Shown here piece after piece: positions 43,680 through 54,899 of a stretch of DNA of 64,000 nucleotides. Position 1 is the first letter of the stretch; each line of letters starts with the position of its first letter. A model generated the notes under the pieces. It did no database searches and had not been told where the DNA came from. It worked only from the letters and a program-made list of their open reading frames with translations. The DNA is from Impatiens glandulifera. Taxonomy: Eukaryota; Streptophyta; Magnoliopsida; Ericales; Balsaminaceae. The stretch covers positions 10,417,882 to 10,481,881 of the forward strand of contig NC_061863.1 in NCBI RefSeq assembly GCF_907164915.1, written 5' to 3'. Both the position numbers and the translations under genes were made by a program.

Positions 43680-44978
43680 AAAACTATATGATTCAAGACA
43701 CTCAAAACTGAAATAAAATACAATTAAATAAATAAAAAATGTTAATGATCATTTCATATATAATGGGTATGATTCAAAATAGTCTAATTAAAAATTAACA
43801 AAATTTTTAATGGATGTTAAAATTATAGAAAAGAAAAATTCTATTAAAATAGTATATTAAATTACATAAGTTATATCTATTATATAGCCATTATATTCAA
43901 TTTATAAGAAAACTAATAATATAATATTAATATAAAATAATATAATTAACTAATGATATTATACCATTTATAATGTTGTGATAATATTTTATAAATATAT
44001 ATATATATATTATATTATATTATATTATATTATATTATATTATAACCATATGGAGATTGTGCAAGTAGTTAAAAATATGAAATAACAATTCGTATAAATA
44101 AAATTAAGCCAACTATATTGTAAGCAATTATCATGTAATGCAGAAATCTAACATATTGAGTAACATTGGATTAAATATATTTTTTAAAAGGTCACCCCTT
44201 TACGTTAATATTCTTTTAAGGGAAATTCATTTTTGGTGAAACAAAAAAAATGTTTTGCATCTAAAAACGCATTTTCAAGAAATTTAAAAATGCATTTTCA
44301 GGAAATTCTGATTTATTTCGATGTTTGGTGACACTAAAGAGATGACATCAACACTATATCCTCTATTTCCGTTAGGACAATATCTACTTTAAAATTTTGG
44401 TTATTTCTTAAAACATATTATTTATGTGTTTTATTTATCAAATTATTTATCCAAGTTCTAATCACACATATCTGTCTTGTATAATATCTTCTTAGGGCAT
44501 TTCTCTAAGTTACATAATTGTTATTATTAAATTGAAATGATTTAAAATAAATAGGTACATGTTGTTGATATCGAAGATTATAAAAATGTACGTGTTGATA
44601 TGATAATAAATCAAGCTTGAACGTGTTGATATGAAGCTAGAACATTAAAAGATACAATAAAGTTATGAAATAAATTATAATTTTTTATTTTTAAGCATGT
44701 GATTTTTTTTAGATACAATTTGTATGTACAAATGCCAAGTGAATATAGATAAAAACAAACCAAACAGTATGTTTTTGTTTTAAATTTTATTTAGAATCGT
44801 TTTAAATTTTCTGGTATTTAAAAAAATCAAATAAAATTTTAAACACGTTTCATTGTAAATATTATAAAGAAAACAAGCCCAAGTTGTTGGATTAGTCACT
44901 TAGTACGTGGGTCATATGCTTGGGTATGGGTTGACCCGCGGTCAACATGTTAATGTGCTAGTCAATAGGTGGGAAGTC
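43371..44978. other. AT-rich spacer with microsatellites
   Basis: Contains a (TA)n run at about 43608-43673 and a (TTATA)n run at about 44010-44042. No gene recognised. The last 100 bp before element E are more GC-rich. Confidence 0.6.
43608..43673. repeat. (TA)n microsatellite, about 33 units
   Basis: An unbroken alternation of T and A of about 65 bp, about 240 bp downstream of the prolamin-like gene stop. Confidence 0.95.
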
Positions 44979-45113
44979 CGTTAGACTATGATATTCTATT
45001 ATTATATATGATTAAATGGGTGGAAATACGGCCATTAGGTTATAAAATGTTCATGTATATATATATACTCTATAAAAACCCTATTTAGGTTTTGAATGAA
45101 ATTACATTTGACA
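44979..45113 (+). repeat. Element E 5' LTR
   Basis: Has TATA-type CTCTATAAAAACC near 45068 and ends TTGACA directly before the primer site. Confidence 0.8.
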
Positions 45114-45126
45114 TGGTATCAGAGCC
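45114..45126 (+). promoter_or_regulatory. Primer binding site of element E
   Basis: TGGTATCAGAGCC immediately after the LTR. Confidence 0.9.
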
Positions 45127-45273
45127 TCCATTTATGAATTTTCTTTGTTCAACCTAAATCATTCAATCTACATCTTTTGATTTGAATTTGGTGTTTGAGT
45201 CTGCAATCGTCAATGGTATTTTTCGTTTTCGCTTCCTTTTGCTCTATCTGATTTTGTTTGGAAATTTGTATTT

Positions 45274-45420
45274 GTGCTGCGTCGTGTCGCATCGTGCCAC
45301 GTCGTGTCGAGTCGTGCAATATTTGTTGTTGCTTATTTTGGGTTGTCGTTTTTGGTATTTGTATCCGTGTTGCGTCGTGCCGCGTCGTGTCGCATCGTGC
45401 CGTTTCGTGCCATATTTGTG
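45274..45420 (+). repeat. CGTCGTG-rich leader repeat of element E
   Basis: Two imperfect tandem copies of about 95 bp. Each has a run of CGTCGTG, CATCGTG and GAGTCGTG words followed by CATATTTG or AATATTTG. Strikingly rich in CG dinucleotides compared with everything around it. Confidence 0.7.
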
Positions 45421-45465
45421 TTAAATATTAAACCCTACCCAATATTTTGTCCAATCACCTTTGAT

Positions 45466-48400
45466 ATGTCAAACGGGGATGATATTTTTGGCGTCTTCGA
45501 CTCAGAGTTGCAGTCTTCCGGCGGCCCGACCTATTGGATTCCTGGTTTGACTCCCACTCATTGGCAGAATCTCCTTTGCCTAGTTGGTAACGATGGTTCT
45601 TGCACTGATCGTTTGAGTGGTAAGTATCATTTATCTTGGATTATTGATTCAGGGGCTACCTTACATTCCACTAGGGTCCAAGACTGTTTAGTTGATTGTT
45701 TTGTGGGGATGGAGTGTCCCATTTCTCTACCCGATGGTAGCATTGTTACTACTTATATACGTGGATATGTGTACTTATCTCTTGAGATTACTCTGAAAAA
45801 TATTTTATTTGTCCCATCTTTGACCTGTAACTTGATTTTTGTTACTTAGTTGATTGATGATTATCATGGTGATATCTCATTCTCATCTAATTTATGTACT
45901 TTTCAAGACCGCAGTACTGGGAAGGTGATTGGAGCAGGTGAACGAAGGGGGTCTCTCTACTACTGGTGTAGTGTTCCGGCATCACTTTTTGTCTACTCAA
46001 CTGAGAGTCTAGGGATTTGGCACAGTAGGATGGGGTATCCTTCAGACAGTGTGCTGCATCATTTACCTGGTGTTAGTGTTACTCGTCGTTCTCCTAGTGT
46101 TAGCCTTTGTGATATCTGTCATCAGGCCAAACAGTTTAGGAGTGTTTTTTATGACAGTGATTCATATGCTAGGAGTATTTTTTATTTAGTACACTGTGAC
46201 CTTTGGGGTCCTTATGTTGTTCCCTCCTTTAATGGAGCACGTTATTTTCTTACTTTGATTGATGATTTTAGTCGAGTTGTGTGGGTAGTTCTTTTATCTA
46301 CTAAAACTGAAGTTTTCACTATCTTTATCAAGTTTATTTCTATGGTCAAAAGACAATTTGAAGTTGATAATAGACATGTAAGAACTAACAATGGAACACA
46401 ATTTAATTGTTTGAAATCTTATTTTTCTGAGGATGGTGTATTATTTCAAACTTCTTGTGTGCATATTTTTCAACAAAATGGTAGAGTAGAGAGGAAACAT
46501 CGACATATCTTGAACGTTGTATGGGCTGTCATGTTTCAGAGTTCTATTCCTATTGAGTATTGGGGGGAATGTGTTTCTTACTGCATGCTACTTGATAAAT
46601 AGAACTCTTTCTCGTGTTTTGGGCTTTCGTACACCTTATAAGGTGTTATATGGTACCGCTCCCACTCTGTCTAACTTGCGTGTTTTTGGTTGCCTTTATT
46701 ATGCCTTTGATTTACACTCTCGTCGTGACAAGTTTGTTAGTCGTAAGTGTGTGTTTTTGGGTTATCTCCTTGATAAGAAGGGGTGGAGGTTATTGGATTG
46801 GGAAACTAAGGAGATTTTTGTGTCTCGTGATGTTGTTTTCTTTGAAAATGAGTTTCCTTTTGCCCATGTGGATTGTCCTATCTCTGTTCCTCACATTAGT
46901 GTTGTGGAGGAGGCACCATACCAGGTTTTGGTAGGAGAGTTCATGGTGTCTGATGAGCCAGAGAGGGCTTTGGGTGAAGAGGCTGGTGCGCATGATTCGG
47001 TGAAGGAGACTAATGTCCAGGGCTCTACTGAGGAGCCCGGTTCTGATGAGTTAGAGAGGGCTTTGGGCGAAGAGGCTGGTGCGCAGGATTCGGTGAAGGA
47101 GACTAATGTGCAGGGCTCTGCTGAGGAGCCTGGGTCGCCGGTTGTGCAGCAGGCGAGCAAGTCTAGCGTTGAACAGTCGCAGTCGAGCGTCAAACAACCA
47201 CAGTTGGGTAGAGGTATGAGGACTCATACTCCTTCTTCTTGGTTGACTGATTATATTATCCCCTTCGAATCATTCATCTAGCTCCGACCCTTCCTCAAGT
47301 ACTCGATATCCTCTTGTACATCATTTGAGTTATGATTTATTCTCTGTGAGACATTGGAATTTTTTGGCTGCCATTTCTATAGGCGTTGAGCCTAAATCTT
47401 ATAGACAGGCCTCTCATGATCCTGGATGGCGCGCAACCATGCAAAGTGAGATACGAGCCTTTGAAGAGAATGGAACGTGGAGTTTGGAGGGTTTACCTCA
47501 AGGGAAGAAGGCATTGGGCAGTCGCTAGGTCTACAAGATCAAGCACAATTCTGATGGGTCAATTGAGCGCTTGAAGGCACGTCTGGTTGTCTTTCGAAAC
47601 CATCAACTTGAGAGGATTGACTACTCTGAGACCTTTGCTCCAGTTGTCAAAATGAGTACTGTTCGGGCCTTCCTTGCAGTTGTTGTTGTTCGGGCATTCC
47701 TTGTAGTTGCTGTTGTTCGGGGTTGGTACTTGCACCAGATGGATGTGCATAATGCATTTCTTCATGGTGATCTGATAGAGGAAATATATACATGCGCCTA
47801 CCACCAGGTTTTGAGTTCTGTCATACCAACAAAGTGTGTCGCCTGCGTAAGTCTCTCCATGGAATGAAACAGGCGCCTCGTTGTTGGTTTGCCAAACTGA
47901 CAACTGTCTTGCTTTCTTATGGTTTTATTCAGTCTCATTCGGATCATTTTCTATTTTCCTTTGTGAGTAGTGATGTTGTCTTACATGTCTTGATATATGT
48001 GAATGACATGATAGTATTAGGGAGTGATTTGGAGACACTAGAGGCCTTCAAGCAATATTTATCATCATGTTTTCATATGAAGGACTTGGGGGATCTGAAG
48101 TACTTTATGGGGGTTGAGGTTTCCAGGAGTGCTGAGGGCATTTCTTTGTGTCAACAGAAATACGTTCTAGATATTATTTCCGAGTGTGATTTTCTGGGTG
48201 TTAAGCCTGCTGGTTTTCCTATGGAGCAGAATCATAAGTTGGGGGAGTTAGTGAGTGCGCAAATGGAGAATCCGGAGAGCTATCGACAATTGGTGGGGAG
48301 ATTGATATATTTGTCTTTCACAAGACCTGATATAACTTACTTTGTACATATTATCTCAGTTTATGCATGACCCATTACAGGATCACTATCAGGCAGCATT

Positions 48401-48948
48401 ACTGATTGTGAGATATCTAAAGAATGCACCAGGATAGGGTATACTCTTGAGGAGTGATTGTGATCTTCGGTTATCTACATGGTGCGATTCGGACTGGGCA
48501 TCCTGCTCCATGACTCGCATATCGGTTACTGGGTGGTTCGTATTTCTTGGCTCTTCTCTCGTGTCCTGGAAGTCCAAGAAACAGCCAACTGTGGCCTTAT
48601 CTTCCGCTGAGGCTAAGTATCGATCTTTAGCAACTTTGATTTGTGAGTTGAAGTGGCTATAAGGGATCATGGTGTTCCTTGGTGTACCTCAATCGGGTAT
48701 GCATGTTTACTCAGACAACCAATCAACTCTTCATATGGCTCAGAATCCAGTGTTTCATGAGCGTAGCAAGCACATTAAAGTGGATTTATATTTCTTTAGG
48801 GATCATATCCAGGATGGGACTATTGTTTTTTCCCATGTTCCCACGACTTCTCAATTGGTTGATATTCTCACTAAGCCTCTTGGGAAACAATTATTCGACC
48901 ATTTTAGATCCAAGTTCGGCATATGTGACTTGCATGCTCCAACTTGAG
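45466..48948 (+). pseudogene. Element E pol (protease to RNase H), frame-broken
   Basis: A copia polyprotein remnant. Protease WIIDSGATLHST (about 45640), integrase zinc region (IWHSRMGYPSD, CDICHQAKQ), core with CDLWGPY, LIDDFSRVVW, RTNNGTQF (second Asp changed to Asn) and GRVERKH. The linker RVFGCLYY...VSRDVVFFENE is followed by a duplicated acidic segment. RT has [13 protein letters not shown], a short duplication, [14 protein letters not shown] and LIYVNDMIVLG, where YVDD is YVND. RNase H has WCDSDWASC, ALSSAEAKYRS, VYSDNQST and FHERSKHI. Stops or frameshifts occur near 45847, 46600, 47281, 47527, 47870, 48370 and 48660. Without gag and with RT Asp changed, it is non-functional. Confidence 0.88.
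46945..47133 (+). repeat. 31-residue acidic tandem duplication in element E pol
   Basis: Two 93-bp copies in frame, each encoding SDE.ERALGEEAGA.DSVKETNVQGS.EEPG, in the spacer between integrase and RT. Confidence 0.9.
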
Positions 48949-48954
48949 GAGGGG

Positions 48955-49090
48955 TATTAAACTATGATATTCTATTATTATATATGATTAAATGGGTCGG
49001 AGATACGGCCCATTAGGTTATAGAATGTTCATGTATATATATACTCTACACAAATCTTATTCAGGGTTATGAATGAAATTATATTTGACA
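48955..49090 (+). repeat. Element E 3' LTR
   Basis: Begins TATTAAACTATG after GAGGAGGGG and ends ATTTGACA; pairs with 44979-45113. Confidence 0.8.
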
Positions 49091-49338
49091 AAAGTTTCAG
49101 TCAGAAAAGGAGCTACGCACGCGACAAGTCCTTAGGAAGCACCTCGGTCGAATTGGAGACCGAAGGGGCGGGATCAACGCACGGGCATATGTGGCGCAAC
49201 ACGGGCTGTATTCAGACATAGGGGCGAGTTTTGGCTGAGTTGAAGTCATCTTCAACCTCCCTGAATTTTTTTTCGTGTTTGTTTTAGCTTTCCAATCCCG
49301 AAATCAAATGGATGGAAAGTTGCTACTTGTCATGTAAA
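49091..49338. other. GC-richer spacer between E and F
   Basis: About 250 bp with words such as CGACAAGTCC and GGGGCGGGATC, compositionally unlike its neighbours. I cannot assign it. Confidence 0.3.
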
Positions 49339-50015
49339 TGTTGGGTTTTGTTTGGGCTGCCAACTATGAAAAAGGACCAATAGTGGTTCTAGTTCATTTT
49401 TAATTCATTAAGAGTAATATAGTATTTTAAAGGGTTATGTTATAACTAATAGCTCGTGTAGTTAAAGAGCGATATCCGTCATTAAGAAAAAGAAGTCAAA
49501 AATTTAAAGAGAGGAAGAAAGAGAAAATCTTGTAGCACATTTTCGTCTATAGTCGCACAGGGTTTAAACCGACGATCGGAGATTCAAACGAAGTCCGATT
49601 GTGCTGAGATTTTGTTATGAAGTTGATAACTCATTCTTCTACATTTTCAACTGTCAAATCAAGGGTTGAACGTCTCAAATTTTGTTTTTCTAGGTCTTAA
49701 AATTTCTGCCTATTTTGAGTTTTTTTATTTGACTTGTTTGGGACCAAAACGTTTGTATCTTTTTAGTTATACTCTTTTTTTTATCTTTCTGCGTTATTAA
49801 AAAATTGTTATACCTTGATTGTATTCCTGACTCTGATTATAGTGAAGCTTGAATTGGACGTAAAGTCCAATGGTTTTTACTCCTTGTTTTGAGAAGATTT
49901 TCCACGTAAAAATATTGTGTGTTCATTTTGTTATTTATTTCTCTTTTTAATTGTAATTTATTGGTAACTAAGTTTTTCAATCAAAAGGGAATTGAATATA
50001 CTTTTTTTCCCAACA
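49339..50015 (+). repeat. Element F 5' LTR
   Basis: Begins TGTTGGG and ends CCCAACA, perfect 7-bp inverted ends. It is followed by AGTAGTATCAAATC, a decayed tRNA-Met primer site. Confidence 0.7.
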
Positions 50016-50061
50016 AGTAGTATCAAATCTTGGTTAGTTGTTTTGGACTTGATTAAAATAT

Positions 50062-52864
50062 GGAGATAAACACAAGTAGGATGATTTTTTCTCAATGGTT
50101 CAAATTATCAAATTTGGAAAGGAAAGATTAAGGATTTGTTATTTGTTAAGGCCTTACACTTACCCATTTTTGATAGTGAGAAACCTGCATCCAAATCTGA
50201 TGAAGAATGAAATTTTCAACATGAACAGGCATGTGATTTTATTCGTCGGTTTGTTGAAGAGAATGTTTACAACCACATCCAACATGAGACAAATGCACAA
50301 TCTTTATGGAATAAACTTAAAAATTTATATGCTTCAAAGACAGGGAGTACTAAATTATTATTGTTTCAGAGAATAATTTATTTGAGATATAATGATAGTG
50401 CTTTTATGGCTGATCATTTAAATGAGTTTCAGGGTGTTCTTGATCAGTTGTTAGGCATGAGAATTATGTTTGAAGATGATGTTCAAGGACTTTGGATAAT
50501 GACTACTTTACCCGATTCGTGGGAAACGTTTAAGGTTTCTCTTTGTAATTTTGTTGATAATGGTGCAATAACTCTACAGAAGGCCAAAGGTGGCGTCATG
50601 AATGAGGAACTGAAAATAAAATCTAAAGGGTCTTCAATAAATTTAAATGTGTTGATTACTGAAAATAGGGGAGATAGATGAAAAGGGGTGTAAAAGACAA
50701 TGCGAGACATAAGAGTTGACGTAAGTCCATATTTGAATGTTATCATTGCGGTAAAAGGGGGCACATTAAGAAATAATGTTTTAAGCTGAAACCTGAAATG
50801 AGCGAATCTAATTAAAATAAAGATTTTGGTGAAGATCGCGTGTCAATAGAGACTTCAAATGGTCTCCTCACTGTCCACGGTGAGAATACAATTAACCTTG
50901 TATGTAATGAGTCGAGTTGGGTGTTTGACAATGGTGCTTCCTTGAATGTTACACCAAGGAAAGACTATTTTATGTTTTATACTTCAAGTGATTTTGTAGT
51001 ATTGAAGATGGGTAACGACGACTTAAGTAAGGTTATTGGTATTGATGACGTTTACTTGGATTCTGGTAATGGGTCGAAATTATTACTTAAGATGTTCGAC
51101 ATGCTCTAGATATTAAGCTGAATTGATATCAACTGGAAAACTTGATGACTATGGTTTTAGGAGTTGTTTTGGTTCTAAAAAATTGAAACTTTCTAAAGGT
51201 AAATTGATTATAGCACGAGGAGAGAAATATTCTAATTTATATTTGACGCAAACTTCGATATGTAAGGATAGTGTGAATGTTGTACGGAGTAAAGATGCTT
51301 CCAAATTATGACACCGAAGACTTTGTCACATTAGTGAAAATGGGTTGAATCTTTTGGTTAAGAAAAATACTATTTCTGGTTTGAGTGAGACCGATTTAGA
51401 GAAATGTTCTCATTGTGTTGTTGGAAAACAAACTAGAGTATCGTTCATGCATAATCATTCTTCAAGAAAATCAAAAGTCTTAGAGCTAGTGCATTCAGAC
51501 GTTTGTGGTCCTGTAAAGGTACAGACTATTAGTAGTGCTCTTTATTTTGTAACGTTTATTGTTGATCATTCCAGACATCTTTGGGTATATGTTTTGAAGT
51601 CTAAAGATGAGGTTTTAGACAAGTTGAAAGAGTTTCATGCTCTTGTTAAAAGAGAGACCATAAAGAAGATCAAGTGCATTCGTAGTGATAATGGTGGTGA
51701 GTATTGTGGTCCGTTTGATGCATATTGCAGACAACAAGGGATCAGACATCAGAAAACACCTCTAAAGACTCCTCAATTGAATGACGTTGTAAAAAGGATG
51801 AACAGAACAATTGTTGACAGAATTAGATGTTTTCTTTTAGAAGCAAAATTATCTCAAACATTTTGAGGTGAAACATTACTCATAGTAGTACATGTTATTA
51901 ATTTGAGTCATACAGTAGTTTTGGACGATGAAGTTCCAAATGAGATATAGAATCTTAAAAATATTTCGTATGATCATTTACAAGTATTTGGATGCAGGTG
52001 CTTTATTCATACTCCAAAGGATGAAATATCAAAGTTAGATGTGAAGAGTCTAGAGTGCATTTTCTTGGGTTATGGCCAAGATAAATTTGGTTACAGATTA
52101 TACGATCCAGTTGCAAAAAATCTTGTTAGAAGTCGTGATGTCATCAATTATGAAGATGAAACAATTGAAAACATTGATAAAGCTAAAAGTAGTGAGTTGA
52201 AGGAAAAAGGTGAAAGAATAGATTCAAATCCAGTGCAATTATCTGATTCACCTAGTTCAACAGAAAATCATCTACAACAGGATAATTCTCAAGATGAACA
52301 TGACGTTCAAATGAAGAATATTAGTAACGAGCAAGAGAATTTATTTACAATTCTATCTAGAAGATCAACAAGAGATAGATAACCTTCTATAAAATATTCT
52401 ATTAATGAATATATTTTAGTGACCGATGAGGAAGAGCCATAGTCATATGAAGAAGCTATGGATAGTGAATCAAATCATAAATGGGTTGATGTTATGAAAG
52501 ATGAGATGTCATCTCTACATGATAATCATACTTTTGAGTTGGTTGAATTACCAAAAGGAAAGAAAATTTTAAAGAACAGATGAGTATACAGACTGAAGCA
52601 AGATGATCATACTTCAAGTCCACGATACAAAGTTCTTTTGGTTGTCAAAGGGTTTAGTCAAAGAAAGGGAATTGACTTTGACGAATTTTTCTCTCATGTT
52701 GTTAAGATAACTTTAATCAGAACTATATTGAGTTTGACAACTAGTTTTGATTTGGAAGTTGAACAGATGGACGTGAAGACGACTTTTATTCATGGTGATT
52801 TAGAGGGAAATATTTATATGGATCAACCTGATGATTTTGAGGTTAAGGGTAGAGAGAATTGTGT
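50062..52864 (+). pseudogene. Element F gag-pol, stop-broken and 3'-truncated
   Basis: Gag (KIKDLLFV-like front in a shifted frame, MADHLNEFQGVLDQLLGM, LPDSWETFKVSL), a knuckle CYHCGKRGHIKK interrupted by a stop in place of the residue before the last Cys (about 50774), protease WVFDNGASLNVT with Asp-Asn-Gly, integrase CSHCVVGKQTR, HSDVCGP, FIVDHSRHLW and RSDNGGEY. At the third catalytic site it reads DVVKRMNRT, so Glu is Lys. The linker has VFGCRCF and LGYGQDKFGYRLYD, and RT has VVKGFSQRKG and VEQMDVKTTFIHGDLEGNIYM before truncation. About eight stops or frame changes. Confidence 0.88.
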
Positions 52865-53445
52865 ATCCACGCAAGTATCCACTTTTTAATTGATAATTTT
52901 CAGTTATCATTTTTCACCATTCCCGACAATCATCGCAAGTATCCACGCTTATTTTAATATTTAAAATTAAAATGTCAAATTTAAATATATATCTAAAATA
53001 CAAAAAGAAATTTACAAATAAAACGTAAAAATCCAATTTCCTAACTAGCCAAAACTTTGTGAAGTGAATACCGTTCTTTAACGGACATAATGCGAAATTC
53101 CTTTCTCAAGTCTCATTCAATATCGAATTCAAAACGAATATCTAAAATTACATTTATATAAGTAAAATAATTTCTTGATTTTTAAAATTAAGTGGCCACT
53201 CTAAATATTAAAAGGGCCAACCATTTAAATATTAATTAACATAAATTAAATAAATTTCTCTCTAATTAAATATATCATTTTGTTTCCTTATCTCTCATAA
53301 AATTCAAAAAAATTAATATTTAAATTAAAATTTGAAAATATGTTTCCAGACAATATGAAGCTCACAACAATATCAACTTATAATTTTTTTTTAAAATAAC
53401 TCATATGATTTTAAATAATATCTCGATTTTCTAAGTTTAAATATT
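52865..53445. other. Junction spacer after element F
   Basis: AT-rich. CGCAAGTATCCAC occurs at about 52869-52881 and again at about 52934-52946, beside the break point of F. Nothing else recognised. Confidence 0.4.
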
Positions 53446-53692
53446 CAATTTTGACTATGTTGAATAAAATGCTAATAAAGTCATATTGGCACACTAAATT
53501 GATTAATTTTTCTTATTTTTATCTTTTGCATATTGTAAAAATATGAATTATTTATAATAATAAAATGGTATTTAGAGACTTAAAAGTAAAAAAATATGTT
53601 AAAAGTTTAAGTAACTTGAATATGGTTTAAAGATAATTATAATTTCCATAATCTTAAAAATTAAATAATAATATTTATTAATAAAGGTGGAT
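53446..53692. repeat. Copy of the 36-37 kb repeat upstream of the second prolamin-like gene
   Basis: Shares TTTTGACTAT, AATTGATTAATTTTTCTT, AAAATATGAATTA, TATTTAGAGACTT, ATGGTTTAAAGATA and TTAAATAATAATATTTATTAA in the same order as 36303-36540 and 36854-37097. Confidence 0.7.
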
Positions 53693-53727
53693 AATTTCTT
53701 TAGGAAGGTTTCATAATCTTCCTCCGC

Positions 53728-53735
53728 TATAAAAA
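53728..53735 (+). promoter_or_regulatory. TATA box of second prolamin-like gene
   Basis: TATAAAAA, about 57 bp before the start codon, preceded by TTTCATAATCTTCCTCCGC, close to the sequence before the first gene's TATA box. Confidence 0.65.
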
Positions 53736-53791
53736 GGACACATATATATATAGTCCGATAATCTCATCAAACTCAAAATACGATTTTAGCA

Positions 53792-54403
53792 ATGAATTCT
53801 AAGCCTTTTATAGCTGTAATAATAGCCTTCATAGTTGTTTCACCTTCACTCAAGTCTGGTCAAGCTTTTTTGTCACCTTTCTTTTCACCACCATCACCCA
53901 ATCCTCAGTCGCCAATATTACCCAATCCTCAATCTCCAAAATTACCGCCATTGTTACTCAATTCTCAATCGCCATTATTACTCTATCCTCAATCACCACC
54001 ATCACCCAATCGTGAATTGCCATTATTTTCCAATCCTCGACCGCCACCATCACCCATTCGTCAAATACCATTATTACCCTATCATCAATCACCACCATCA
54101 CCCAATCGTCTATGGCCATTTTTACCCTATCCTCAATCGCCGCCACCACCACCCAATCCTCAATCGCAAGTTTTACCCACCATAGGACCTTTTTGCATGT
54201 ACGCAATTTCCCGATTCAGTTATAATTCATGTATAGGGGAAATTATCAATGGAATATTCACGAGAACACCTGTCAATGTATATTGTTGTGATGCTATCAC
54301 TTATTTCAATAAAGTATGCTACCCAAACCGCAGTCCACCTTATGTTCTCCAACAGCTTCCCAATTTTCTCCGCAGCAATGCACATGCAACTCCGCTCTTC
54401 TGA
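53792..54403 (+). CDS. Secreted prolamin-like protein with proline-rich repeat region
   Basis: A 203-residue paralogue of the gene at 43032. Residues 1-27 are a signal peptide (MNSKPFIAVIIAFIVVSPS). Residues about 28-130 are a Pro-rich repeat. The last four units have a 16-residue period, YPQSPPSPNRELPLFS and variants (NPRPPPSPIRQ, YHQSPPSPNRL, YPQSPPPPP), and at DNA level the period is 48 bp. Residues about 132-203 are the prolamin-like domain, FCMYAISRF..SC, GEIINGI, YCCDAITYF and VCYPN. The final Cys of the first gene's FLC is Arg here, so one of the disulfide positions is missing. The Pro-rich part resembles cell-wall extensin-like sequence but lacks long SPPPP runs. It looks intact and intronless; expression in reproductive tissue is a family-based guess. 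Confidence 0.75.
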   Translation: MNSKPFIAVIIAFIVVSPSLKSGQAFLSPFFSPPSPNPQSPILPNPQSPKLPPLLLNSQSPLLLYPQSPPSPNRELPLFSNPRPPPSPIRQIPLLPYHQSPPSPNRLWPFLPYPQSPPPPPNPQSQVLPTIGPFCMYAISRFSYNSCIGEIINGIFTRTPVNVYCCDAITYFNKVCYPNRSPPYVLQQLPNFLRSNAHATPLF

Positions 54404-54636
54404 ATTTTAAACCAACAATTTATTAAATTCAATTTGGGATGTTGTTTCATATTCTAGTTTGGTATCAATTTGAGGAGGATGCCAAGCAAACAATATAATA
54501 AAATAATTAACTTTTTAAAGTTTCAATTGATAAATATATTATTTGTTTAAATGTTTTATTAAAAGGTAGAGTTAAGATTAAAATAGAGAGATAAATACTC
54601 TAATATATTTTATTAAAAAATAAATATCATATAGGT
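54404..54636. other. 3' flank of the second prolamin-like gene
   Basis: It has the same downstream words as the first gene (AATTCAATTTGGGATGTTGT and TAGTTTGGTATCAATT), so the duplication extended past the stop codon by about 150 bp. Nothing else seen. Confidence 0.7.
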
Positions 54637-54895
54637 TGATTTGAGTCACCACATAAACTAATAACAATTAAGAATAAAGAGAAAGAACACAAGATATAAT
54701 AAGGTTCGGTCAAACTGCCTACGTCATCGGGAGTGTCGTATAATATTATTATTATTTCACTCTTAGAGTTAAACCCTGTATTACATGGTATTTATAGAGT
54801 AGTAATTAGGTCACAATGAATAAACTACTCTAACTCTAACCCATTAAATCTAAATTTAATTAACATGTGTATATATATTAGTCACATACACAACA
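54637..54895 (-). repeat. Element H 3' LTR
   Basis: TGATTTGAGTC to CACAACA. It shares GGTTCGGTCAAA, CTACGTC.TCGGGAGTG and AAACTAATAACAAT with 57557-57715. Confidence 0.75.
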
Positions 54896-54899
54896 ATCT

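Larger units (their letters stand above)
44979..49090 (+). mobile_element. Copia element E with short 135-bp LTRs, gag missing
   Basis: LTRs 44979-45113 and 48955-49090 (about 10% divergence by eye), a perfect tRNA-Met primer site, a purine tract GAGGAGGGG before the 3' LTR, and a + strand pol from protease to RNase H. The gag domain is absent: the leader runs into a short peptide and then protease. The first LTR bases have decayed to CG and TA and no exact TSD is visible. Confidence 0.88.
49339..52864 (+). mobile_element. Copia element F, truncated inside RT
   Basis: A + strand copia element of the same lineage as D, with LTR, primer site, gag, protease, integrase and the front of RT. It stops after FEVKGREN (about 52860), before YVDD. 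RNase H and the 3' LTR are absent. Confidence 0.85.

Noticed and set aside
44974..49096. A TSD for element E (AAGTC against AAAGT)
   Set aside because: No exact 5-bp match at the LTR borders, and the LTR ends themselves are mutated.
53958..54206. Minus-strand repetitive frame with DWVVV.I.D words
   Set aside because: Shadow of the 48-bp proline-rich repeat of the + strand prolamin-like gene.
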